From assembly GCA_039602395.1 (NCBI GenBank), contig JBCNJP010000024.1, positions 885,594 to 949,593 on the forward strand: a stretch of DNA of 64,000 nucleotides. Direction: 5' to 3'. Each line of letters opens with the position of its first letter. Positions within the stretch are counted from its first letter, which is position 1. The notes below the pieces were generated by a model. That model did not search any database. It worked only from the letters and a program-made list of their open reading frames with translations, and had not been told where the DNA came from. The translations under genes were made by a program, and so were the position numbers. Below, piece by piece: positions 44,367-55,479 of this stretch. The DNA is from Deinandra increscens subsp. villosa. Its lineage: Eukaryota; Streptophyta; Magnoliopsida; Asterales; Asteraceae.

Positions 44367-45487
44367 CCCATCTGTGAACAGGGGCCCGACTATTTTGTCT
44401 TTTAGTGCCATTTTCATATTTTGGCGTTTTGAGTCCAGAATTCATACTAGATCAGTTTCATATTATTCCGAGGGGTCAATTTAAGGTTCATTTGTGGTCT
44501 AATACCTTAACCAAAGCATAACCCCAATTCCCGAGCTTTCCATTTATGGTAAATTTCATTGTTTCGACCCCCGATTCGTACATATTTCATCAGGGACAGA
44601 ATCCCTATGACCCAATGACTCATTTCTCATTTAGATACACTGATCAATTCTGGATTTAAGTGATCTTAACTTGAAAAGTTTCCATTTATGGAAAGAAATC
44701 AACATGCATGCATATACGGGTTGTACCTTGTGAAGGGATCCTTGTACAACCGAGCTTTTCTGATTTACTTGCCTTCTCCAGTCCCCAATCTGATTTCCAA
44801 GAGCCAATCTCTGATTGCATGCATGATCCATAACCAATTTATGAATACATGATCTTAAAGAAATCCAAAAATGGCATATTTGTCCATAATTCAAGAGACT
44901 CTTACCTTGATTGCTCTTGAAATCAGTTCTTGAACTCTTTGATCCTCTTAGATTGCTCTTGCACAACTGTATTCATGAGGGTTAGGTTTTAGAATGAGGT
45001 TTTCCTCATGTGTTCATGTGGTTAATGATGGAAATGATTAAGAAAAGCTTACCCTTGATGATCAATCTCTTCACAAAGCTCCCAATGCTTGAAAATGGTG
45101 AGAGCAGAGGTCTGTGGTAGCAACTCAGAGTTCTTGGCCGGATGTGTGAAAGAAATCACAAGTGTGCAAGGTTATAAAGGCCAAATTCCTTGTTTCTATC
45201 GACCTGGACTGGAGGCGTACCGCCCCAAAGTGTCCTATTTGGGGCGTACCGCCCGGATTTTCAGATTCGGATAACCGAGGATCCGGTGGGTGCCGCAACC
45301 CGACCCGTTTATCAAATGGGGCGCGTACCGCCTAGGGTATCCCCATCCTAGGCGTACCGCCTCAAATCGTAATTCAGAAACTTTTGAGAGTTTCTCATTT
45401 GAAAATTCCAACTCGGATAATCGTTTTATACCCAAAGGTTACATTCTTCCCCCCTTAAAGGAATTCCGTCCCGGAATTCGTTAGTCA

Positions 45488-48400
45488 TTAACCGAATAGT
45501 TGAGGGTATCTTCTTTTCATGTCTATTTCAGATTCCCACGTATATTCGGGACCACGTCTAGCGTCCCATTTGACTTTCACCATTGGAATCCTTTTCTTGC
45601 GAAGCTTCTTCGTGATTCGTTCCATTATCTCGATGGGCTGTTCGGTGAAGTTCAACTTTTTATCAATCTTGATTTCTTTTAACGGAACTGCGAGAGCTTC
45701 ATCGACCATGCATTTTCGTAGATTTGATACATGAAACACGTCGTGAACTCCGCAAAGTTCCTCAGGCAGTTCTAGCTGATAAGCTACCTCTCCGACTCTG
45801 GATATTATTCTGAAAGGTCCTATATATCGTGGGCTTAGTTTCCCTCTTTTTCCAAATCGGATTATACCTTTCCATGGTGATATTTTCAACATCACCATGT
45901 CCCCTTCTGTAAACTCGAGTGGTCTTCTACGCCGATCTGCGTAGCTCTTCTGTCGATCTTGAGCGGTTTTAAGTCTGTTACGAATTTCCCTAACTTTCTC
46001 AGTAGTTTCCATTATCAGTTCAGGTCCTGTAAGTTGACCTTCTCCTACTTCAGACCAACATACTGGTGTTCGACACTTTCTGCCATACAATGCTTCGAAC
46101 GGTGCCATTTGAATGCTGGTGTGGTAACTATTATTATATGAAAATTCAGCTAGTGGAAGATGATCATCCCAGCTACCACCAAATTCTATAACACAAGCTC
46201 TCAGCATGTCTTCTAACGTTTGAATGGTTCTTTCGCTCTGGCCATCAGTTTGGGGATGATAGGCTGTACTAAATTTCAATTTAGTCCCCATCGCTTCTTG
46301 AAAGCTTTGCCAAAAGTGAGAAGTGAATCTAGTATCTCTATCAGAAATTATAGACTTTGGCACTCCATGCTTCGATATGATTTCATTTACAAAAAGCTTG
46401 GCAAGTTGCTTCCCATTGTAAGTTTCTGCCATTGGTAGAAAGTGAGCAGATTTTGTCAAACGATCCACCACCACCCAAATGGCATCATTTCCACTTCTAG
46501 TCTTTGGAAGCTTTGTCACAAAATCCATGGTAATTTCTTCCCACTTCCATTCAGGGAGTTCTATTTTCTGAAGACATCCAGCAGGTCTCTGATGTTCAGC
46601 CTTTACTTGCAAACAAATTGGGCATTTTTCAACATAGGCCGCAATTGCCTTTTTCATTCCTGGCCACCAATAGTTCGCTCTCAAATTCTGGTACATTTTG
46701 TCGCCTCCTGGATGGAGCATGTACTTAGATTTGTGAGCCTCCCGGAGAATTACCTCACGTAATCCTCCTTCTTTAGGCACCCATATACGTTTGCCTAGTC
46801 TTAGGATACCATCCGTCTCTCTTGTCAATTTTCTTACCACAGTCATCATCTCAACCTTGTCAACATTTGGGTCAACCATCTGCTTCTTCTGTGCTTTGAT
46901 GATTTCTCCAATTAAATTTACACTTACATTCAGTCTCAAGGCTCGAACTCGGAGTGGCTTGATTCTTTCCTTTCTACTTAAAGCGTCTGCCACTACATTG
47001 GCTTTGCCTGGGTGATACTTGATCTCGCAATCATAATCACTCAGCACTTCCATCCAGCGTCTTTGTCGCATATTCAACTCTTTTTGACTGAACAAGTGCT
47101 GTAAACTTTTGTGGTCGGAGTATACTACAAATTTGGCTCCATACAGGTAGTGTCTCCAAATTTTAAGAGCAAAGACGATTGCTCCTAACTCTAAATCATG
47201 TGTGGTGTAGTTTTTCTCGTGCTTTTTAAGTTGTCTGGATGCATAAGCAATTACTTTATCTTTCTGCATCAAAACGCATCCGAGTCCATTGGTAGATGCA
47301 TCGCAGTATACCACAAAATTTTCAGTACCCTCAGGTAATGAAAGTATAGGAGCAGAACTTAGTTTCTGTTTAAGCAGTTCGAAAGCATCTGTGTGCTTAG
47401 GTTTCCAATCAAACTTCACGTTCTTTTGAGTAAGAGAAGTTAATGGTGTGGCTATCTTTGAGAAATCTTGAATAAATCTCCGATAGTAACCAGCTAGTCC
47501 TAAGAATCGCCGAATTTCTGTAGGATTCTTTGGTTGCTCCCATTTAGCAATCGCTTCTACTTTCGCTGGGTCTACTTGAATTCCGGACTTGCTGACAATG
47601 TGACCCAGAAATTGCACTTCTCTCAGCCAAAAATCACACTTAGAGAACTTTGCATATAGCTTCTCAGATCGCAATAATTCCAATATCTTTCTCAAATGTT
47701 CACCATGTTCTTCCCGAGTGCGAGAATAAATCAAGATGTCGTCAATAAATACGATTACAAACTTGTCAAGATATGGCTTGCACACCCGATTCATTAGGTC
47801 CATGAATATTGCTGGCGCATTAGTTAATCCGAAGGGCATAACTGTAAATTCATAATGGCCATATCTTGTTCTGAAAGCTGTTCTTGGGACGTCCTCTTCA
47901 CGGACTCTGACTTGATGATACCCTGATCTCAAATCGATTTTTGAGAAATAACTAGCTCCTTGTAATTGATCGAATAAGTCATCAATTCTAGGCAAAGGGT
48001 ACTTGTTTTTGATGGTTACTCGATTGAGATCGCGGTAATCGATGCACATCCGCAATGAGCCATCCTTCTTTTTCACGAAGAGTACTGGCGCTCCCCAGGG
48101 TGACGAACTGGGTCTGATGAACCCTTTATCGAGAAGTTCCTGAAGTTGATTCCTTAGTTCTTGCATTTCAGAAGGTGCGAGTCGGTATGGTGCTTTTGCT
48201 ATTGGAGACGTTCCAGGTGCAAGTTCGATTTGAAACTCCACTTGTCGTTTTGGGGGAAATCCAGGTAGTTCATCAGGAAACACATCCGGATATTCTGAAA
48301 CAATGGGTACTTCTTCCAATTTCTTTTCTCGAGGTGTCTCAATTAAATTTGCTAGATAAGCTTGATCACCCTTTCTAATGCATTTTCCCGCTTTCAATCT

Positions 48401-48989
48401 GGAGATTATTCTCATTGGTTTTGTTTTCCTATCTCCAATGATCGTGTGAATCTTGTCGTCTGCAGACTTCAATTCTAACATCTTATCGGCACAACGAATC
48501 TTCGCCTGATGTCGTGTGAGCCAATCCATTCCAAGGACTATATCGAATTCACTTAGTTCCATAGGAAGAAGTTCGAGTTCAAAAGTAGTGTTCTCATGCT
48601 CTAAACGACAATCTCTAATTACTTTAGAGATACTAATCTTATGGCCATTAGCAGTTTCTACAACATAAGGTATATCTAACTTATGTGTAGTACATTTTAG
48701 TCTAGGGATACAGGCAGTAGATACAAAACTCCTATTAGCACCAGAATCAAATAAAATGCTAACAATCATATTATTGACAGAAAACATACCAGAGATCACG
48801 TCATCATTCATACGTGCCTCTTCGGCGGTCATGATATAGAGTCGGGGTATACCTTTTGAAGTTCCTACACCTTTGTTCTGTTCGTCCCTTTTCTTCTTCC
48901 CTTGCGGACACTCCCAGCTTCTATGCCCTTTTTCCTTGCAGTAGAAGCAGACTACTGGTGACCTACATTGTTCATTGTTGGTGCGCGTG
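45488..48989 (-). CDS. Gypsy chromovirus polyprotein: zinc knuckle, protease, RT, RNase H, integrase, chromodomain
   Basis: An uninterrupted frame of about 1165 codons. Counting from the upstream ATG at 49063 (whose first 25 residues come from the inserted LTR and are not original): CCHC knuckle CFYCKEKGHRSWEC at 39-52; protease LFDSGANRSFV near 104-114; RT 290-470 with FIDDILIYSR at 439-448; RNase H with D588, E625 and D650; integrase zinc residues H776, H784, C814, C817 and catalytic D847, D908, E944 (D,D35E); chromodomain MVKVKWDARRGPEYTW near 1161-1176, ending YPQLFG. The element would reverse-transcribe its RNA and integrate it, with the chromodomain steering to certain chromatin; the chromodomain and motif set place it among Tekay-like chromoviruses. 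All catalytic residues are present. Its gag is separated by an 8.1-kb insertion, and the two halves of the knuckle region are in different frames, so it is not expressed as one protein here. Confidence 0.93.
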
Positions 48990-50599
48990 TGATGTGTTGC
49001 AAACACATCCGATTTTCCTAAGTCTTTTGTTATGTATTTGAGTCCATTTGAGTCAGTTTCCATTTGTTTTAAGTGCTTTTAGTTAAGTTTGAGTCTTTGT
49101 GTCCTTTTTATTATTTTTATTTGAGTTTTGTAGGTTTTTAATAAAGTCCCGAGCCAAATTGAGAATTGAAGAAAAAGTGCTGAAGAAGTAGTTCCAGGCG
49201 TATCGCCTGGAACTTGATCACTGGCAAGCGATACGCGCGTGGAAAGGAAAGTCAACGGGGGTTAAGTCGGTTTGACCGACTGTTTTGTCGCGGCATGGGC
49301 AGTAGGCGTATCGCCTACAGAAGACATACTTCCAAGCGATACGCTTGGAAGTCTAAAACCCGCAGAAAAAGGTTTCTCGATATAAATTCGAAGTTAGGGT
49401 TTCAATTCGAGATTATTCGACTTCAGACGATTTCAGGAGCGACCAGAGGCGATTTTCAGAGCAGAAGAGAGCTGGGATCACGAGGGAACATTGAGAGATC
49501 AAGTTTGCATTGGAATTCGCTATCGGGTTCTTTCGTTTACTTTGTTTTTCAATAATTGCTATCATGTTTTTGAATCAAGTTTCAGACTTTAGTATTTTTA
49601 TTGTTCAGAATATGATTGTAGGCTAAACCTATTATGCCATCTAGACCGTTATGATGAGTGATTGATGTTTTGACTTTATTCTCGGTTTTGATTGATTGAT
49701 TGATGTTACGATTCTATTCAATTCCAATAATTATCATGTTATGATGCACATGTGTGTTATGATCGGATTGTTAATTGACTGTTAATGCTTAATTTACCCG
49801 CGAATGTCTTTCGGTTTAGGTAGATTAACCAAGGTAGTTAACTTTAGGGTTGATTGCTAAAGTGTAGTTTAGGGTTACCTTGAACTATTGCATTTTCGGT
49901 TGGTTGATTATTTGATTGTAATGTGCTGCTAAACTGAAGACTTAAAAGGTATAGGTTTAACGGGTAGTTGGGTTGGTTGAAGTCTTAGGGTTGCGTTGTC
50001 TCAAAAGGAAGCGTCCTAGGGTTTTGTCTAGCTTGCTATTCCGTGTCATTCATGGTAATTATTGGTAGCTCCGGTTAGTCTAGGTGTGCCTTAGGTATAT
50101 CCGAGGGTGGCTAGGGTAATTGAAGTGGGAAGGACTTAAAAGGTGAACCCTTGTTCGAGCGTTAGAATCGTTGCCTAGGAAGGACTTAAAAGGTGAACTA
50201 GCGACCATCAGATTAGTCAGAGCCGAGGTAAAGTTAAGTGTCAATTGCGAGTCTAGGTCTAGGTGGTATATCTCTCCCTCATTTGAATTTCCCCAAAGGT
50301 TTCCTGCGGTTGTCCGGTTGTTAGTTGAATTAGTTAACTTTAGTTAATCCAATTCTCAAATCAAATCAAAAACCAAATTTACTCAGTATTTCTATTTCAT
50401 AGGTCCTAGGTTAAGTCTTGTCTTTAGAGTGTCTTTGGATTCGATATTCCGGTCTTACCTTAGCTTTACTCCAATCCGACAGGTACACTGCCTTAGGGTT
50501 CGGTTCGGTTTAGGTTATTTTCGGTAAAATTTAGGTGTGTCTTAGGTCTAGGTTTAGGTCTATTTTATTAGTGTTTTTAGAGTCGTTCCGAGCACATCA
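48990..50599 (+). repeat. 5' LTR of the gag-protease element
   Basis: 1610 bp, TG...CA. Contains four GGCGTATCGCC-type near-palindromes between 49194 and 49348 (CCAGGCGTATCGCCTGG, AAGCGATACGC, GTAGGCGTATCGCCTAC, CCAAGCGATACGCTTGG). A 113-codon frame at 49214-49555 recurs in the other LTR and is not considered a gene. Confidence 0.95.
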
Positions 50600-50778
50600 A
50601 GTTTTTGGCGCCGTTGCCGGGGACACTTGGCAATTGGCAAGATTAACTTAGGTCGTCGTTAGGAAATTTTGAGTCTTTTTGGTCTTTCCGTGTCTAGAGT
50701 CTTAGGGTTTTCTGATTTCGAGTCTAGATTTTTTGGTTTAAATTTTTCTTAGTTTTCCTCGGGTCATTCCATCGTTTT

Positions 50779-53700
50779 ATGCCACACACTCGTTCACGGG
50801 GTCCACCTGAGCTGTCACCATTTTCTGATCCCGACGCGGATATCCGTGAACGATTTCGCCTTCTACGCACCGAGCTAGAGGCATTCATCATTTCCACCGC
50901 CCATTCCAAACCATCTTCATCCACACAAACCACACGCGACACCAAACCCATTCCATTCCCCGATCTCACATCCATGGCGGCACGTCGCACCGTCCACGAG
51001 CAGGCTAGCGCCGGAGTCACCGAGGCCCGGTTTGCTATTGCACAGCCTGCTATTGCCAACACCGCAAATTGGCAAGTTCCGTCCCACGTCATCAACGCTT
51101 TGACGCATTCGATCCAGTTTCATGGACGTGAGGACGAAGATGCACCGATGCATATCTCCAGGTTCACGCGTATCTGCAACACGTTCGGACTCACCGGAGT
51201 CGCGAACGACACCATTTATTTGCGTCTTTTTCCATTCTCCCTTACGTCTCGAGCCGCCGAGTGGCTTGAGACGCTTCCGCCTAATTCGATCGCCACCTGG
51301 GACGATCTCACCGCCAAATTCCTGAAAAAGTACCATCCTCCAGCTAAGGCTGCGCGTACTCGGGAGGAAATCCACTCATTTCGCATGGATCCCGACGAGC
51401 CTTATTCTGTTGCATATGAGCGTTTCAATACTCTTCTGAGCAGATGTCCGCAACACGGGTTGACGGAATGGGCTATCATCGAGAAGTTCTATAATGGACT
51501 TCCTTATTCGGTTCAAAAAGAGTTTAACATTTCTGCTGGAGGACACATGATGGAGAAGCTCACGGTCGATGAATGCAAATCAACTGTTTCGAGAGCTTCG
51601 CACTCGCTGAACAGCAGACCCCCGGAGATCGGAGAGCCACCTTGGCCCCGACTCGATCCCTTGTTCCTTCTACTACCACCCGGGGTGTCCATCACATTGG
51701 CTCAGAGACCATACCGCCTAGGGAGTTAGAAAACATCTATAAAACCTTAGAAGAAATCAAACTCCACATCAAAGCCAAATGTGAGCTGTGCAGAGGCGCT
51801 CACGACACCCGAGACTGCCCGCTTGCCCCCGCTGAGCAAGTGGATTATATTGGAAACCGAAACCAGTTCGGTAATTCGTTTCAGTCTGGGTGGAGGAGTG
51901 GCCAGAATTCAGGATGGCGAGAGGGAGGAAATCCACCTGGTTTTCAACCGAGGTATAATCAGAGTGGTGGAGGAGATGCAGGGCCGACGATGAAGGAGAT
52001 TACAGAGTTGGTGATGAATCAAACGCAGATCCTGCAGCAGATGAACGCGAGAGACGAGGCCACACAAAAGAAGCTGGCGGAGCATGACACGTTACTGAGA
52101 AATCAACAGGCCTCGTTCCTTAGATTTGCAGCGGTCGGTGGGAGATATTGCGAAGCAGCTGAAGGAGCTCAACAACCGAGGGGGTCAATTTTCCGGTAGC
52201 ACCTATAAAAACCCCAATGCGTCGGTTAATGCTGTTACCACACGGAGTGGTCGAGTTCTGGAGAGTCCATCGCCGGCGGTTGTTGATGAAGAACCGGTCG
52301 ATGAGGAGATTGAGTTGGAGACGCCGGACGGGAGGGTGCACGAGAGCATAACGCCAGCAAGTACCGCACCGAACGTCGAGGCTGAGGTAGTGAGAGAGAA
52401 GCCGCTAAAGTGGGAAGCGGTGAAGGAGAAGAAGAGGGTACGATTCGCGCCGAGACCAGTCACAGCCGATGATCTGAAGCAAGTTCCTTACCCAGAGAGG
52501 TTAGTTCAGCAGAAGAATGCGCGTGAGTACAATCAGTTTTTAGAGCTTCTTAAGCAACTTAGGGTTACTTTGCCTTTTACTGATGTTATTAAACAAATGC
52601 CTAAGTATGCTAAATTTCTGAAAGATATGTTAACTAATAAGAAGAAGCTTGAAAACTTTTCTGATGTTACCCTTGATGCTAATTGCTCTGCTGTTGTTCA
52701 GAATAGGTTACCTGAGAAGCTGACTGATCCTGGCACTTTTACAATTCCGTGTTCTTTTGGTGATTCATCTATTACTTGTGCTTTAGCGGATTTAGGTGCT
52801 AGTATTAATGTCATGCCTTATTCTGTTTTCATGCATCTAGGGTTGGGTGAGTTAGAGCCGACTAGGATGACTATATCTTTAGCTGATAGGTCGGTAGTTA
52901 GACCCAAGGGAATTGTGGAGAATGTGCTTGTTCAAATTGATAAATTTTTATTCCCGATAGACTTTGTGGTAGTTGATTGTGCATATGATGCTAGTTGCCC
53001 TCTGATTTTAGGTAGGCCTTTCCTTAGGACCGCCCGGGCACTAGTTGATGTTTTTGCAGGCACGATTACATTGAGGGTTGAGAACGAGAGTGTGATGTTT
53101 GAGATAGGTCGGAAAGAAGGTAAGGGCCCCGAATCTGTGTGTTTGATAAGTACTTTCATGTCTTTTATAGATTTGGTGGTTGTAGGTAATAGGTTAGAGG
53201 ATGAGGAGATTATAGAGGATGAGTGTGGGGAGAACACCGGGGGGTTAGTAGAGGTAATTGATTTAACTGATGTCTTTGACCCGTTAGTGAAACCCGGTGA
53301 GGTAGTTGAGGAAATAGTTGGTGAAGTTGTGACTGAGGATAAGTGTGGGGAAGATCCTGGGGGGTTAGAGATCTTAGTTGATAAAAGTGATAACTTTGAC
53401 CCATTAGGAGAACCCGTGGAGTTAGTAACTGTGGAGAGTGACTTGGTAGTTGCAGAGGTAGTTAGGAAGCCCACACTTGAGGAGTTAGGTGTCTTGAAGG
53501 ATGAGATTGAGTTTAGACCAAGTGTGGGGAGGTTAGATGTGGTTGTTGCTACCCATGACCCGGAAATGGGTTTTCTAGGTAAAGTTGGTTTTCTTCCGGG
53601 TAGGTATAAGCATTGGAAGGTTAAGAGGTTGTTGAGAGCAGAAAAGTTTAGTGCTTTATGGTGTAGGAAGTTGTTAGACGATTGGTTGGTTAGAAACCGG

Positions 53701-53784
53701 TTGAAATCCGGTGGTTTTGTGGTCAGGGATGTGAAGTTCAAGCCTCCGGATGGTTTGGGAGGTTTTGGTTCATTTTTGTGCTAA
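50779..53784 (+). pseudogene. gag-protease ORF of the young Athila-type element (two frameshifts)
   Basis: The first frame (50779 to about 51580) starts MPHTRSRGPPELSPFSDPDA and includes the gag domain: FRMDPDEPYSVAYERFNTLL, CPQHGL, IIEKFYNGL. A frame change near 51580 gives SFALAEQQTPGDRR, then a knuckle-like CELCRGAHDTRDCPL and a coiled region. A second change near 52120 gives SVGDIAKQLKELNNRGGQF, the NAVTTRSGR box and the aspartic protease with CALADLGASINVMPYSVF and LILGRPFLRTARALVDV. An acidic tail of about 200 residues follows, with two related blocks (CGENTGGL...FDPLVKPGE and CGEDPGGL...FDPLGEPVE), ending GFGSFLC at 53784. Gag packages the RNA and the protease matures it. With almost identical LTRs, the frameshifts are either very young or tolerated because proteins are supplied in trans. 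Confidence 0.85.
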
Positions 53785-55479
53785 TTGGAGAAATCCCCGG
53801 TTTGTATATTTTTTGTAGTTGTGTTTTCATTTTCTGCAATTTTTAGTTTCTGTGCCTTTTGCGTCTTTTGGTTTTGTGTTTTGTGTTCGCAGGTGATTGT
53901 GGAGATTCGTGCTATAAGCAATTTGAGGATGTGCAGGTCAAATTTGAAGTTTTGGCTGAGAATTTCGACTAGAGGAGCTGGTATGCATGAAAAAGGAGAT
54001 AGAAAAATTTTTGGGTCAAATTCCAAAAATTCTCTGGAAATCACGTTCCAAGCGTATCGCCTGGAGGTTGGTAGGTTATAGGCGATACGCTAGGAAGTCT
54101 CAGGCGGGTCCGGATGGTTGCAGTTCTAGGCGTATCGCCTGGGAATTGCAAGGCTGTAGGCGATACGCCTAGAGGAGGTAAGTCAGAAAAATTTTTAAAT
54201 TTTCAAATTTTTATTATTTCTGTCTACCGTCTTGGTGGTGGTTCGCTGCGGTTGATGTGCTGAGTCTCTGGAGTTTCAGGTGAACACGTTTCAACTTGTT
54301 TTATTTTATTTATTTTACTTCTGCTTTATTTTTTGTTCCATTCCACATTGAGGGCAATGTGTGATTCAAGTGTGGGGATGGGATACTTTCGTTCTTGAGT
54401 CTTTTATTTTTGGTGTGTTTTTGAGTCAGAAAATTTGAAAAAAAATTGAAAAATTGTCAAAAATGTCCAAGATTCTGGCTGCAAAATTAATGGAAAATGA
54501 TAGTAAAACCAGGAATTGATTGTCTAATGTGTGCTTGAATGTTAATTAATGATTAATTTGGAAAAAGTGGATAAGTATGGTGAGAATGGAAAACATGATT
54601 AATCTATGATGTGTTGGTAGGCCCAGCTGACCTAGGAGTAGCTTAAATAGCCTGTGTGTTTATTGTTGTATAAATATGCTAATCAGTCTGTTAGTGGGTT
54701 CCCATTTTAGGAGTGATAGGAATGCTGAAACTGATGATTAGGAGGGAAGAGACCGCTTTAGGCTAGATACTCTTATGTCCTTAGAATTTCAATGAGCATG
54801 GTAGTTAATAATTTGGCTAATGAATTAGAGTGAAGGGGCAGAATACTCATGTACAAACTAAGGATAGTATCCCGTGGTAAGTACCTCTGATGATGTTCCG
54901 GATCTCGCGGGCAAAATACTCATGTATGATTTCGGGGGTAAGACCTTGTGAAAGAATACCTCTGGTGATGTCCGTTGGTAATTTTAGGTAAAAGTAACCA
55001 ATTATGAAAAAAAAAAAAAAAAAATGAGAAAAAATATAAGAAAAAAATGCTAGTTTAGAGGAATAAATGCTCAAGAGAATTTGCATATAAATAATTAGTT
55101 ATTCTTTGGACATCTTAGTATCTGGTTTAAGGGGGGTTGGAGAAAATATATAAATTTAAATCAATTATGCCCTTTGCTTTGACTAAATATGATTCGGTAA
55201 TAGGTTGAACTTGAACTTTCTTTAGTGGGATCCATAGGCGACTGAACTTATATCTGGTAATTTTATAAACACATGGGGGCGAAAGAAAAGGTTGGTGGTT
55301 GGGTTTAATCGGATAGAAATATCGACAATTGTAGTTAGGGTGTTATTACGTTATGGAATGTGGAATTGTATGGTGGTTATTGCATTTTGAATTGTGAAAT
55401 GTTTTAGAAGTCAATTTCCTGGTTATGATTCCATTGCAGTATTTTTCGAGGACGAAAAAAGAGTCAGTGTGGGGATGTT
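53785..55479 (+). other. 3' non-coding region of the gag-protease element
   Basis: No pol genes. Four GGCGTATCGCC-type motifs lie at 54048-54172, two forward-reverse pairs. A conserved Athila marker, CACATTGAGGGCAATGTGTG followed by AAGTGTGGGGATGGG, is at about 54346-54384. The variant CGAGGACGAAAAAAGAGTCA with GTGTGGGGATGTTTGA abuts the LTR. Two tandem-like phrases (GCAGAATACTCATGTA... and GCAAAATACTCATGTA...) occur at 54838 and 54911. Confidence 0.7.

Larger units (their letters stand above)
41671..45443 (-). repeat. Gypsy chromovirus 3' LTR, copy 1 (contains a hAT insertion)
   Basis: On minus it starts TGTAACCTTTGGG at 45443, next to a polypurine tract (TTTAAGGGGGGAAGAA), and ends GGGGTGTGACA at 41671; without the hAT insertion it is about 2.35 kb. 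It carries ten copies of a GGCGTACCGCC-type motif. It has no reliable coding region; frames such as 44242-44445 and 44631-44966 recur in the second copy at 62017-64000 only because the DNA is duplicated. Confidence 0.8.

Noticed and set aside
44242..44966. Minus-strand frames in the chromovirus LTR
   Set aside because: Located wholly in LTR sequence, duplicated only with the LTR copy, no domains.
49214..49555. 113-codon frame recurring identically at 55704-56045
   Set aside because: It lies in the two LTRs of the same young element; recurrence reflects LTR identity, not a gene.
52932..53741. 269-codon minus-strand frame, Ser/Thr/Pro-rich
   Set aside because: Antisense shadow of the acidic protease extension; composition follows from the sense codons.
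53785..54172. Hydrophobic frame just after the gag-protease stop, a candidate envelope-like protein
   Set aside because: The first part is phenylalanine-rich T-rich DNA and the rest runs through the GGCGTATCGCC motif cluster; no signal peptide-domain organisation is convincing.
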